Of a DNA stretch of 64,000 nt, positions 10,501 through 19,207 are shown one piece after another. This stretch comes from Dendrolimus kikuchii (lineage: Eukaryota > Arthropoda > Insecta > Lepidoptera > Lasiocampidae). The position numbers and the translations under genes are program-made. The DNA lies in NCBI GenBank assembly GCA_019925095.2, contig CM034407.1, positions 3,681,210 through 3,745,209 on the forward strand, written 5' to 3'. Position 1 is the first letter of the stretch. Each line of letters opens with the position of its first letter. The notes below the pieces were generated by a model. It was not told the origin of the DNA and did no database searches. It saw only the letters and a list, made by a program, of their open reading frames with translations.

Positions 10501-11660
10501 TAATGTTCTGGCCAGGGCTATCCGAAGATGTGGAGCGCACCGTGCGGCGCTGCACGGCTTGCGCGCTGCACGCACCCCCTGCACGTCGTCAGCCGCTACT
10601 ACAACATACCGTTCCAGCTCTGCCTTGGCATAAATTAGCGTCGGACACTTTTGAGTACAAAAAGAAAAGTTACGTCGTTTTAGTGGACTATTTTTCCAAT
10701 TATGTAGAAGTCGGACAATTAGTAAATGTAACATCAAGAAACATAATTAATTTTATGAAAGAACAATTTTCGCGCCATGGAATACCGGCAGAATTAGTGA
10801 CGGACAATGGGCCAGCCTATAGCTCTCAGGAGTTTAAGAAGTTTATGTATGACTGGGAAATACGACATGAGACATCATCTCCACATTACCCACAATCGAA
10901 CGGGAAAAGCGAAAGAACTGTTCAGACGATAAAAAATTTGTTGAAAAAGAGTGTGGACTCGGGAGAAGACTTTTATTTATCATTGCTAAATTTTAGGGCT
11001 ACACCACGCAACGGCCTAGATTCTCCGGCACAAATTCTGATGGGTAGACGCCTAAATACAAAATTACCGGTCAGTGCGAAGCTCCTGGGGGAAAAAGTAA
11101 ATAATGATCAAAACTATCAAGCGTTATTAAACAACCGGTTAACGATTAAAAAATACTATGATCGGTCGGCAAAGTCACTTGAACGTTTGTCCTTAGGTGA
11201 TAAAGCAACAATGATAAATAATGGAACTAGAAAACCGGTTTCAGTGGTTGCACGGGCAACACAGCCCAGGTCGTACATCGTAGAAGATGAGAGCGGAAAT
11301 AGGTATCGACGAACTCGCAGTCACTTAGTAGTTCGAGCGCCTGGGGCTCCGGAGACTAAGGTGTATATGGGTGACAAAAAGACACAAAAGCCGGTGAAAA
11401 CTCCAGCTGTGCCTAGGCGTAGAAAAAAATCACTGGATACAACGGGCTCGTCACCGCAAGCGAGTCGCGTTGTGCGGTCTGCATCGTCCGCGTTAGAAGG
11501 TGAAATCGAGGATTTAAACTCTTCGTTTCACAGCATCGCTGATGACTACAGCCCCAATAACACTACGGACTCGTCTAGTTACTTATCCTCCCCGTCCCCG
11601 AAATTAATTCCCGTAACAAGGTCAAAAGCGAGATTAGGACAAATGTCTAGAGATCATTAA
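7554..11660 (+). CDS. gag-pol: Gag-Pol polyprotein of mag-like retrotransposon
   Basis: A 1368-residue single frame starts at an ATG 116 bp after the LTR. Domains in order: Gag capsid-like region (about 1-170); an Arg/Gly-rich, CpG-rich stretch (about 190-245); a zinc knuckle CFVCEKKGHFSRVC at 260-273; an aspartic protease DTGS at 332-335; reverse transcriptase (about 440-620) with active site FADD at 600-603; RNase H starting near the VDAS Asp at 749; and an integrase. The integrase has HEGH/CTAC zinc ligands (967, 970, 1000, 1003) and a catalytic triad at D1031, D1084 and E1120. The last two residues are 35 apart, giving DD35E. A basic tail follows, with no chromodomain that I recognise and no env. 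Every catalytic residue I looked for is present and there is no stop or frameshift, so it may be active. The product copies element RNA into cDNA inside virus-like particles and inserts it. Minus-strand frames inside it are shadows. Confidence 0.96.
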   Translation: MEHARPPAELSLEGGPAARSEAWRKWRKLFEVFLKASGVSKQPREVQASLLVNLIGSAGYEVYTTFTFEEGENEDDISCILKKFDGYFGAKPNITVRRFKFFTRNQEEGENIDQYLTALRLLSQQCEFGELQECLLRDKVVCGIINNTVRDRLLRTDDLTLQKAMQICQAAEISNEEGKCIDGGVQVNAVHDGGAGASAHGVSDGRRRRNGVRSGGRGRPRGARGADGSGWPQPPARAPCPTCGGRCSGGVRCPANNALCFVCEKKGHFSRVCEQRKVVRKVLNLSVNSDSEKDEEMFYINTIEQPNKPSKFLKEWIEIVKCNSKQFILKIDTGSMINVISKMEYLNLGFSIMNLMPFTKRVHSFTGNQLPILGIDKLSIVYNNNLYLLSFVVADLNCQNVLGLDGCITLGLINHVNTINIEEYSDLFHGLGKLPGKYSIVVDKNVQPVICPARKIPLGLKDKLLDELRRMEGLGVVRRVTHPTDWVNAIVLIPKKDGSIRVCLDPRPLNRAVRRAQYSLPTVPEMAARLHGATVYSVLDARCGFWMVEIDDDSADLCTFSTPFGRYQFLRLPYGINCAPEVFHAKLRQHLEDLEGVESFADDVIVWGSTRQEHDRRLKDLLQRAREIGIKFNRDKCQFGVHEITYLGHKFNANGMGVDDRKVKAIMDIPYPCDRKALERFLGMVNYLAKFIHGYSECVNCLRTLLKKESAWLWEQQHSDAVDKLKRKLATAPVLALYCERTPIVLSVDASSVALGAVLLQAGRPVEFASLTLTEAQTRYAQIEKEMLAIVFAVERFRQYIYGRSDVTIHSDHKPLEALFSKPLVSVPARLQRMMMRVQGYEFKVIYTPGKYMYIADTLSRAPLKELMQDGVSAEVETQTCFMLQNVPFSPQKLEKIQNEVKKDRECTLLLNYVLKGWPRNRRDVNENIKVFWPYREQLNYLAGIIFKGDRVFIPSALRAEMLSRVHEGHLGIERCKRRAREVMFWPGLSEDVERTVRRCTACALHAPPARRQPLLQHTVPALPWHKLASDTFEYKKKSYVVLVDYFSNYVEVGQLVNVTSRNIINFMKEQFSRHGIPAELVTDNGPAYSSQEFKKFMYDWEIRHETSSPHYPQSNGKSERTVQTIKNLLKKSVDSGEDFYLSLLNFRATPRNGLDSPAQILMGRRLNTKLPVSAKLLGEKVNNDQNYQALLNNRLTIKKYYDRSAKSLERLSLGDKATMINNGTRKPVSVVARATQPRSYIVEDESGNRYRRTRSHLVVRAPGAPETKVYMGDKKTQKPVKTPAVPRRRKKSLDTTGSSPQASRVVRSASSALEGEIEDLNSSFHSIADDYSPNNTTDSSSYLSSPSPKLIPVTRSKARLGQMSRDH

Positions 11661-11834
11661 ATTCTATTCATTTGTTTGTTCATTATATTAATAAGAAAAT
11701 ATGTGTACTATACTAATCTAGAAAATATTGTGAATTATATTGTTGTGTATTTAGTTGCTTATTTATTAGGTTAATCTTTCTTATGTTTTAGTTTAATTAG
11801 TATTGGGTTGTATTTTTTTTTTCTCATTTTTTGT
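11661..11834 (+). other. 3' untranslated region of the mag-like element
   Basis: AT-rich, non-coding, ends in a T-rich run before the polypurine tract. Confidence 0.7.
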
Positions 11835-11847
11835 AAAAAGGAAAAGA
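11835..11847 (+). promoter_or_regulatory. Polypurine tract
   Basis: AAAAAGGAAAAGA immediately precedes the right LTR start TGTAGT, the expected plus-strand primer. Confidence 0.85.
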
Positions 11848-11928
11848 TGTAGTATAAAATATGTATGTACATAAGTGGGTAGTCTCAAATAAATCAGTGT
11901 TCAACCAACTTGCGTGTGTTTTATTATG
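11848..11928 (+). repeat. 3' LTR (81 bp, altered end)
   Basis: Bases 11851-11921 are identical to 7360-7430. The last seven bases read TATTATG where the left LTR has CACTACA, so the canonical CA end is lost or the true boundary lies a few bases earlier. Confidence 0.85.
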
Positions 11929-12270
11929 TCATAACTATAATAGTTAGACACATACTGTCGCGACACTTTTTGTAAATAATTATGTGTTCTGCAAAGTCGT
12001 AGTACATTATTTTATTCTATCATCAATAGTTTTCCCAGCGCACGCGATTTTAGATAATTTTTGTACACCTCGGGTTACATTATTGGAGTTTTAGTGAGGA
12101 TCCCTAATTTTTTTGAATATATAATATAGCCTATATCACCTGGGGATAGTGTAGATTATCAACAGTGAAAGAATTTTTCATATCGGTTCAGTAGTTTCGG
12201 AGCCTATTCAATGCAAACAAACAAACAAATATTTCCTCTGTATAATATTAGTACAGATTATGAGTTAAAA
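11929..12270 (+). repeat. rep-Q copy 1, MITE/Helitron-like repeat
   Basis: From about 12060, the order GGGTTACATTATTGGA, TTTTAGT, AGGATCC-TAATTTTT, GTGAAAGAATTTTTCATATCGG, AGTAGTTT and AACAAACAAACAAA ... TATAATATTAGTA matches 48510-48700. This type of tail is very common in lepidopteran non-autonomous elements. Superfamily not determined. Confidence 0.55.
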
Positions 12271-12757
12271 CCCCTTTCATGTGGACTTTCTAGATCAAAA
12301 ATACTCTTATATGGAGGCACCCATACATACACAGCAGGAAAACATAAAAAGCGAATCACCGTTAGTACCAAAAAGAATAACCATAAAATGTCTGGCACAT
12401 GCCTACAATGTTTCAGTGTAAAAATTAAAAATTCATCCAGCTTCGCAATCTGCGCAACTCAAAAAAGTCGGAAAACCCATTTTCGGTGTTTTTTTGTCAT
12501 CACACGTGTTTTTAGACCGATTTCATATTTGCAACACTCGTTTTATGCATGTAGGGTCACCACATATTATTTGGGGAAAACATCGGATATTTTACTCAAA
12601 AAGAAATATCTAAAACTGCAAGGCTTTAGACATTTCTTTTTCCAAAGGTATTTATAATTCGCTTACAAAGAAGTAGCTAGTTAAGCCGAAATTAGGTTTA
12701 TTTCTGTCTTTCTATTTGTATAGAAATAAAGTATAAAATAAAAAAGCGATATTATTT
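12271..12757. other. AT-rich stretch with a non-conserved open frame
   Basis: A frame from 12211 to 12657 exists but lacks recognisable domains and begins inside rep-Q. I do not call it a gene. TATAAAATA at 12732 lies just upstream of the next feature. Confidence 0.4.
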
Positions 12758-14271
12758 ATGTATTTCTTATTTTTAGTTGCATTATTATTGGTTGTAAGCA
12801 TTTTCTCACGACTTTGGCCACGTTGGATAGGTAAGGAAGATTACTATTGCTATGCTAAATATAAAATCATAAGTTTTTTCAGCATGGTAAAGGTTTTTTC
12901 ACAATTGTTTTACAAAAGTCTTTATTGATTAAAGTCGACCTATCCACTTTAAACCTCTCCCAAGAAAATTCCCGTAAGAATACCGGGATAAAATTAACCG
13001 CAGATTTTAAGTAGAAGAATTTACTTTTGATCAGCGAAAACCATACTGAAATCGGCCCAGTAGTTTTTGCGTGAGACCCTAACAAACAAACAAACATAAA
13101 AAAGTGTAAGAAACAAAAGATTGTACTTTTATAATATTATAAATTTATACACAACAGTATTTAATACTTTAAACACAAAGTCTTTGAAAATGTTGCATAA
13201 TGTAAGATTCATTATTAAATAAGAATATAAGCAGTCAAAGAGTCACATATGAAACCATTCTTAATAATTAAATACATTTATTTTTAAATTTAACAATGCT
13301 TAATTTCTGATATAATTGAAAGACATAAATTAACCACCTGTTTTCGAGGCATTACATAAAATCTACTTTGTACCCTAGCTTACGCATCTTCCCTTTATTA
13401 GTTCAATAATTTAAATTTTAGTTTGATTTTTTTTTAGTTATTATAACAGGGTAGTCTTTAAAAAATTCTGAGCTGTGCAAGTTATTTATTTAGGTCATGG
13501 GCTTAGTAAAATCGGTAAAGTGATTTTTGTAGTAAACTTTTAGTTACTTTTGCCTTAGTGTAATAGTTGATATAATTTACAATATGCAATTGTATAATAT
13601 TTATACACAAAAAAATCGAGCACTAAAATACTATATATAATTTTTCTTAGCTAAAAATATAATAATAAGAATATTTTTCATTGCTATTTAAACAATAATT
13701 ATTAGCTATTTGACTCGTTAAAGTTATGACGTCATAAATTGCTCTGCTCGTACAAAATCCAGGAGGCTATGGTATTTTGTAAAATGATAAAAATATCTCA
13801 GTTATTTTGACAATACTAGCCTATTGTTATGAACACTAGAATTTGTATTTTATATAAATAGATATTAAAATTATTTTTTCATGATATTTCAAAAGTAAAG
13901 ATAAAAACTAAAATATAAACTATTTTAGCACCCCCATAGTTATATGAAAATAATTGTATACCATTGTTGGTACCCCACCCAGTAATTGACATTCAGTTTA
14001 TTCAATATATTAACTCATTAAGACGATTTTGAGTAGTTATAGTCCTTAAATATTTTTATATTATTTTTATTTTAGAAAAAGTTATCTCGCCGGTAGCAGC
14101 AGTTATTTTTGCCGCCGTAGGCAGTTGTGCAGTACGGATTAGTCGTAAGTAAATTCTACGAATGTATATCTTCAGAGATGTAGTAATGCTTCAGCGAGAT
14201 AGTTGAACATTCTAATTTATTTTGCAGTCATACAATATTACTATTATTGTCATTATATAGCTCCAAAATAA
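12758..14271 (+). CDS. Candidate three-exon gene, 61-residue membrane protein
   Basis: Exon 1 is 12758-12830 (ATG TAT TTC..., donor GTAAGGAAG). Exon 2 is 14076-14144 (acceptor TTTTTATTTTAG, donor GTAAGTAAA). Exon 3 is 14228-14271 (acceptor ATTTATTTTGCAG, stop TAA, AATAAA overlapping the stop). Both introns are phase 1 and the frame runs through all three exons. Other frames of exon 2 hit stops. Residues 1-18 are strongly hydrophobic (MYFLFLVALLLVVSIF), then SRLWPRW, then a second hydrophobic stretch in exon 2 (SPVAAVIFAAVGSCAV), then a short Tyr-rich tail. Exon 2 is about half G+C in flanks near 20-25%. I do not recognise the family. The ATG context (TTTATGT) is weak, so exon 1 could instead be an internal exon from 12777, where TTCTTATTTTTAG is a good acceptor in the same frame. 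It is the only host-like gene structure I found. Confidence 0.5.
12935..13115. repeat. rep-L module inside intron 1
   Basis: Matches one module of the arrays at 50525-51080 and 57960-59560: AAATTCCCGTRAG, CCGGGATAAAA, GCAGATTTTAAG, GATCAGCGAAAA, ATCGGCCYAGTAGTTTTT, AACAAACAAACA. Confidence 0.65.
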
Positions 14272-14339
14272 ACATCGAAGATGGCTTACAATATTTTGAT
14301 TTAAAAAAATATTTAATAATGTATCAATTGTACAAGAAA

Positions 14340-14505
14340 TATATGTATATATATATATATATATACTTGCCATTTCAAAATTTTATATATATATAATTTT
14401 ATTTTTATTTATTTTTATACTAGTTATATTGCAAGACCCAGATGCAAACCCAGATTTTATTTATTTTTATACTAGTTATATTGCAAGACCCACATTTTTT
14501 CTCTA
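14340..14505. repeat. (TA)n tract and 40-bp direct duplication
   Basis: A (TA)n run at about 14343-14366 is followed by two copies of a roughly 40-bp unit containing TACTAGTTATATTGCAAGACC (about 14400-14440 and 14455-14495). Confidence 0.75.
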
Positions 14506-14507
14506 AT

Positions 14508-14650
14508 CCATCCTAAGGTTGTCTGGAAGAAATTGCTTTTAGTGATAAGACTGCCTATTGTCTTCTGTACTTAAACTTCTTAAATTGTATCTTAATGTTA
14601 TGCAATAAAGTATATTCTATTCTATTCTATATATATATATATATATATAT
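14508..14650 (+). mobile_element. LINE 3' end fragment (type O) and (TA)n
   Basis: GGTTGTCTGGAAGAAATTGC...AGTGATAAGACYGCCTATTGT and a terminal GCAATAAAGTATATTCTATTC match 27345-27420 (plus), 32945-33110 and 41853-41960 (minus). This is the 3' untranslated end of a widespread lepidopteran LINE. A (TA)n run follows. Confidence 0.6.
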
Positions 14651-14660
14651 GCATACACAC

Positions 14661-14887
14661 CCCATAAACATACCACTGCTGGGCTCGGGCCTCCCATTAT
14701 AAGAGGAACGGACAGTATATCCACCACGCTTGTCCAAGGCGGCTTAGCAGGTTTGTCACGTTGGTTATCTCGATGTGCAGGTTTCATCACAATGTTTCCC
14801 TTAACTTTTAGCACATGGTAATTGTAACAATATGTGCATTAGGCCAGAAAACTGACTAAGTGGTGCATATGCTCCGACCAGAATATG
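14661..14887 (-). mobile_element. SINE-T, nearly full body
   Basis: Reverse complement of the 40074-40361 SINE: GGGGGTTCATATTC, CACTTAGTCAGTTTTCTGGCC, CATATTGTTACAATTACCA, GGAAACATTGTGATGAAACC, ACTGTCCGTTCC, GGGAGGCCCGAGCCCAGCAGTGG. The last block is typical of lepidopteran tRNA-derived SINEs. Confidence 0.8.
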
Positions 14888-15009
14888 AACCCCCCGCCCC
14901 CCTTCAATGTTGCTAATATATAATTAGTATATATTTGTTAATATTAACACGAGAAACAAAAGCTGCAATAATAAGCCTTAGACTTTTAAGAAATGGATAT
15001 ACTTATAGT

Positions 15010-15190
15010 GTAGGGTGTTTTCCTACATATTATGTTAATGATAGATGTTTTAGGATCTTATTTGTTTATTGCTAAATTATGAAAATGATGATTGTTATGA
15101 TTATGCTAAGATCAGTGGTTGTATTGCCGACTGACCGCGTACGGTGCTAAAGGAGTACTAATGTGAATATGTTAAAATGCACTACTGTTG
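15010..15190. repeat. rep-J copy 2
   Basis: Second copy of the 1500-1680 repeat, sharing GCTAAGATCAGTGGTTGTATT and CCGACTGACCGCGTACGGTGC. Confidence 0.6.
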
Positions 15191-15229
15191 CTAGCCCGTA
15201 CATATTTTATAGATAGAATAGATTATAAA

Positions 15230-15420
15230 AAAATGTATAAGAACTAGGATAATAAAAAAATGATAAAAAAGAAAAGAAAAGAAAACATATAAAAAAATAA
15301 AGAATTGACGCCCATATTTATTTACCTCGTTAGAGAAAAGAAAATCATAAAACAAAAAAAAAAAACAAATAAATAAAAAAGAACTCTGCCTTGACACAAG
15401 GCGGAGGATGGCGCATAAAA
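15230..15420. repeat. rep-K, A-rich tract plus hairpin
   Basis: A-rich runs (AAAAGAAAAGAAAAG) then GCCTT GACAC AAGGC at 15389-15403 and GGAGGATGGCGCATAA. Same arrangement as 2640-2860 and 32560-32680 with a different stem sequence. Confidence 0.45.
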
Positions 15421-15700
15421 AACCCGCCCTTTGAGTTTGGGACGCATGCGCTAACCATCCATCTACTCAACAACCATGGAAACCAAAAACAAGATTCAAA
15501 TGACGCAGTCCTAACAGAATATGAAAGCATATCCACCCCACAGTTACAACTGAACCTGCATTATGAATGACATAATTTCGCTGCAAACCGAATTGGTGTT
15601 GCCGCATTTATTATTTTATGTGTGTTTTTCGCACACGAGAAAATTATAAAGGAATTTATGCGCTTAGATATTGCACTATACAGGGCCTATTTATAAGGGT

Positions 15701-16024
15701 TATCCGTGCAGGAACGGAGAAAGAATACAATTTCCTGCGGCCGGGCGGCCTGTCGTAAGAGGCGACTCAACAACCCACAGCCAGGTGGTAGGGCATTTGC
15801 CCGACTGGATGGCTACCACCCCTGGTCTAAAGTATGTTGCCATAACAACCTTGAGTTGTGTTCCGGCATTAGTGACCAAGTTCCAGTTTCCCTTAAGAGA
15901 GCAGCAGCGCATTTGTAACAACTTTGCTGTTGCAAATGTCCATAGGCGATGGTAACCGCTTTCCATCAAGTGGGCCGTCTGCCTGTCTGCTGATCTCCTG
16001 CAATAAAAAAAAATAATAAAAAAA
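15701..16024 (+). mobile_element. SINE-A, full-length copy
   Basis: Runs from TATCCGTGCAGGAACGG through GGCCTGTCGTAAGAGGCG, GGTGGTAGGGCATTTGCC, CCGGCATTAGTGACCAAG, TGTCCATAGGCGATGG and GGGCCGTCTGCCTG to an A-rich tail. The inside GGTTCCAGT-CCC resembles a Pol III B box. Apparent frames in both directions are SINE translations, not genes. Confidence 0.88.
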
Positions 16025-16454
16025 TAGGTCCTTTGGTTTTTTCCGGAATGATTAACAGAAAGGAGATGGGGACTTTTGAGCCCAAGAAAGGTCATTGGAC
16101 ATTTTGTTCGGACATATGACCCACGGCGTACACAAACGAAATAGGGCTAGGTATGTAGATGAATGTACCTGCTACTTAGTGTATGGGTCGCATTCTTGCA
16201 GGCCGTGGGAAAATTGAGATTTTTTTTGGAAAAAATTCTTACGAAAAGTGTCACGACACTTATTTTTTACCTTATGCAGCTTCGACTGGTGGTCGTACTA
16301 TTTTACCTTACATAGCTTCTAGTGAAGATCACAGTAGTAATGGAGTAGAATTAGTTATTTTTAGAAGGAACTTCGTTCCATCCGGGTGTCCCTTGACACC
16401 TCTCAAGTTTTTTTAATTTGTTATCGTTATAATATTTTTAAAGCATTTTTGTAA
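16025..16454. other. No recognisable gene
   Basis: Might be part of the transposon relic that follows on the minus strand, but no motif is readable here. Confidence 0.35.
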
Positions 16455-16574
16455 TTAATTATGTAAAAACGATTGGATCGATTTCGAAAATATATTGAAC
16501 GGCAATTGTTTTAGACAATTTCTGTTCAAAGCACAAAAACAAAATACAGTTCTACATAAATAATATTTTTGTTC

Positions 16575-16851
16575 TGCTTGATCAAAATCAATGGTTAATT
16601 CATCTAAAAAGGCTGCAGGCGCGTCTATCACTTCTTGATACGTGGCCCATGATAAAAAGTAGACTACGCTTGCAACATGCGCACAGCTTCCGACAGTGCG
16701 ACGACCGTGTATACATACACGAGCAGTAATACTGTTGAATGCTATTTCTTCCAATCTGCGTAGGATCTACTAAAATGTAAGTGTAGTACTGCTTCGCACG
16801 GCCGTGGCGCGACTGTATTCTGCCTCTTATCAATATCTTGTTTTCAACCAT
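16575..16851 (-). pseudogene. Transposase-type SWIM zinc-finger fragment, frameshifted
   Basis: Minus-strand frame one reads ILIRGRIQSRH...YYTYILVDPT (16851 to about 16745). A second frame continues GRRTVGSCAHVASVVYFLSW and APAAFLDEL (about 16700 to 16590). Together they give the ordered features of a SWIM-type finger found in insect DNA-transposon-related proteins: C-x-C, the GRRTVGxCAHV block, then AxFLDE. The frame change between the halves and the absence of the rest mark a dead fragment. The exact superfamily is uncertain. Confidence 0.6.
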
Positions 16852-16882
16852 TTCTTGGTGTTGGTAAATTTCGATAGTGTAT

Positions 16883-17125
16883 ATTTTTTTATTTTTTTTT
16901 ATTACAGGAGATCAGCAGACAGGCAGACGGCCCACTTAATGGAAAGCGCTTACCATCGCCTATAGACATTTGCAACACGAAAGTTGCTACAAAAGCGCTG
17001 CTGCTCTCTTAAGGGAGACTGGAACCTGGTCACTAATGCTGGAACACAACTCAAGGTTGTTATGGCGATATACTTTAGACCAGGGGTGGTAGCCATCCAG
17101 TCGGGCAAATGCCCTACCACCTGGC
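16883..17125 (-). mobile_element. SINE-A, short form
   Basis: Begins (in its own sense) exactly at GCCAGGTGGTAGGG and ends in a T-rich run on this strand. The head with TCCGTGCAGG and GTCGTAAGAGG is absent. The same start is seen in the copies at 21345, 35744-35965 and 49487-49719. Confidence 0.85.
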
Positions 17126-17460
17126 AAATATACCATTTATACGAATGTGCTCGTGGCAATACGAGCTTGCAATTCTCAAATAATACGATCCCAACGTAAA
17201 CAACAATAACTCTATGATATATAAGCGTTTATTATGCTTGTACCTTATATTTTCACATGTTGATACCTTACACACCCACTGTTAAATAACTATGTCTGCC
17301 GGTCGTCACATAAAAAAAAAATTTAGAAAAGTGAGGTTTTATTCTTCATCGTAAAATTAGTTTGGTCTGTGTACGTTTTAAAAAAAAGTGGGTCAAAAAC
17401 GCCCAATGACCTTTAGTCAGTTGAGATGCGACTTAAAAAAGCATTAAAGAAAGAAAAGAA
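17126..17460. other. No recognisable gene
   Basis: AT-rich spacer between SINE-A and LINE-B. Confidence 0.4.
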
Positions 17461-17912
17461 ACATACATACATAACTCACGTCAGTTCCCTTGCGGGGTAG
17501 GCACGAACGACAGAGTGCCATTTAGGCTTATTCTTACACACCTCACTTGCCTCTTTGACATTCATAACTCTTGTCATACATGCTCGTCTGTTCTTAAGGC
17601 TCCTGACATCACCTTCTGCTAGCACACGATCAATTTGATCATGGAAGGTGTGTCGTGGCCTTTCACGACTTCTACATCCATCCACTTTTGCATTGTATAC
17701 CTGTTTATTCATTCTTTCATCATGCATTCTTTCCACATGCCCGAACCACCGGGGCATTCCTTTCCTTACCTTCACCCCGACACTCTCTTGCAGACCAACT
17801 CTCTTTCTTACTTCGGTATTACGAACGCGGTCCGCGAGCGTCACTCCGCAGATTTTGCGCAGTGCTCGCATCTCGACCGCGTTTACTCTACTTTCATGCT
17901 CTCTCTTCCATA
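17461..17912 (-). pseudogene. LINE-B 3' fragment, RT C-terminus (longest copy)
   Basis: The longest of ten 5'-truncated copies here. The open frame carries MRALRKICGVTL, DRVRNTEVRKRVGL, RWFGHVERMHDERMNKQ, RERPRHTFHDQIDRVLAEGD and ACMTRVMNVKEASEVC, the C-terminal region of a non-LTR retrotransposon ORF2. The sense sequence ends GTTATGTATGTATGT, a (TATG)n tail. Upstream of the frame start, codons reading ESRVNAVE are in phase, so truncation is close to 17912. No catalytic domain remains. Confidence 0.8.
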
Positions 17913-17914
17913 TA

Positions 17915-18060
17915 GAGAACTACTCTATACAAAACAGGCGCTAATCACAGAATAAATAAAAATATAACATTATTATTCAATTAAGGAAATGTGCGCTTGT
18001 ATCGTTTACAAATAAGAGGGTAGATAACAAAATAAATTATTAATTTAAAAAAGAAACGTG
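17915..18060 (+). repeat. rep-E copy 1
   Basis: About 145 bp nearly identical to 31043-31195 (CTATACAAAACAGGCGCTAA, TATTATTCAATTAAGGAAAT, AATAAGAGGGTA). Identity unknown. Confidence 0.7.
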
Positions 18061-18167
18061 AAAAGAACAACTATGGTACTAAAAAATTATAACAGTATCC
18101 CTCTTCTTTGAAGTAATGTGTTTGTTAGCGAATGGCAGCGTCAGAAAAATGCGACCGCAGCGCCAAG

Positions 18168-18477
18168 TTTTTTTTTTATTGCAGGAGATCAGCAGACAGG
18201 CAGACGGTCCACTTGACGGAAAGCGGTTACCATCGCCTATGGACATTTGCAACAGCAAAGTTGCTACAAATACGCTGCTGCTCTCTTAAGGGAGACTGGA
18301 ACCTGGTCACTAATGCCGGAACACAACTCATGGTTGTTATGGCGACATACTTTAGACCAGGGGTGGTAGCCATCCAGTCGGGCAAATGCCCTACCACCTG
18401 GCTGTGGATTGTTAAGTCGCCTCTTACGACAGGCCGGCCGCAGGAAATTGTATTCTTTCTCCGTTCCTGCACGGATA
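18168..18477 (-). mobile_element. SINE-A, full-length copy
   Basis: Complete in the minus orientation, from the TCCGTGCAGG head (right end) to the A-tail (T run at 18168-18178). The plus-strand frame across it is not a gene. Confidence 0.87.
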
Positions 18478-18649
18478 AAATCGGGATAAAAAGTATCCTC
18501 TGTGTTGACCAGAGATATAACCTAGTTCTGTCTCGAAATTCATTTCAATTTTTGACTGAGCCTAGGTCATTGAAATCAACGGGTAAGCTTCACCGTACTG
18601 ATCCGTTGTCCGAGGTAGGAACCGGCGTAGTTCTCCGGCAGTGGATGAT

Positions 18650-18790
18650 TCCGATGGGCCAACGCCTGCTGGTGCTAGCGGAGACACTAGGCCATATATT
18701 CGTAGCCCTGGTATTAAGGACGAAGGACGGAATACCGCGAGGTTATAGTGGGTATCCCCAACCGTGGCGTGGCAATAGCATCTTTAAGCT
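18650..18790 (-). repeat. rep-N fragment
   Basis: Reverse complement shows GGGGATACCCACTATAAC, a TTCCGTCCTTCGTCCTTA block and ACCAGGGCTACG in the order of the 5205 and 44200 copies. The hairpin segment is not preserved. Confidence 0.55.
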
Positions 18791-18794
18791 ACGT

Positions 18795-18925
18795 TCCAGA
18801 TAGGACTCACAACGACCACGTTCTCGACCAAGATTTTCCCCATTCCACTTGCTTGCGGACGTCACAATCATAAACTCTAGTGAAACGGGTTATGGGGCAT
18901 TGATGTCATAAACGACTAAATACTT
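18795..18925. repeat. rep-G copy 1
   Basis: About 120 bp similar to 19985-20118: ACGACCACGTTCTCGACC, TTCCACTTGCTTGCGGA, ACAATCATAAAC, TATCATAAACGAC-like end. Unknown family. Confidence 0.6.
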
Positions 18926-18973
18926 AAAAAATGTAAATAACCTTAGCAGCAGAAAGGACATGTATTAAAAGAA

Positions 18974-19207
18974 AGTACATACATAACTTCACGCCAGGTC
19001 CCTTGCGGGGTAGGCACGAACAACAGAGCGCCATTCAGGCTTATTCTTACACACCTCACTTGCTTCTTTGATATTCATAACTCTTATCATGCACGTTCGT
19101 CTGTTCTTAAGGCTCGTGACGTCACCTTCTGCTAGTACACGATCAATTTGATAATGGAAGGCGTGTCGTGGCCTGCCACGACTTCTGCCACCATCCACTT
19201 TTGCATC
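18974..19207 (-). mobile_element. LINE-B fragment
   Basis: Minus-strand C-terminal codons (GRPRHAFHYQIDRVLAEGD, ACMIRVMNIKEAS) and the (TATG)n tail at the left end. 5' truncated inside the Asp-Gly-Gly-Arg-Ser block. Confidence 0.8.

Larger units (their letters stand above)
7357..11928 (+). mobile_element. mag-like: mag-like Ty3/gypsy LTR retrotransposon
   Basis: The 4572-bp element has two 81-bp LTRs, a primer-binding-site-like TGGTGACAGCGGTG directly after the left LTR, one long gag-pol frame and a polypurine tract just before the right LTR. Length, very short LTRs (the Bombyx mag LTR is about 77 bp), a single fused frame and no env all fit the mag lineage. The frame is intact and 71 bp of the LTRs are identical, so the insertion is recent. 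No matching target duplication is visible. The last 7 bp of the right LTR differ from the left. Confidence 0.93.

Noticed and set aside
11661..11847. env gene for the mag-like element
   Set aside because: Only about 190 AT-rich bases lie between the gag-pol stop and the right LTR, with no frame.
12211..12657. 148-codon frame as a gene
   Set aside because: It starts inside a transposon tail, has no domain, and its end does not splice in phase with the exon at 12758.
15671..15955. Overlapping open frames on both strands (also at 18132-18803, 27397-27771, 43363-43673, 46616-46944, 48065-48353, 53529-53879 and 54615-54884)
   Set aside because: They translate SINE-A or its neighbours. The same peptide recurs wherever the SINE occurs, in both orientations, so it is a repeat and not a gene.
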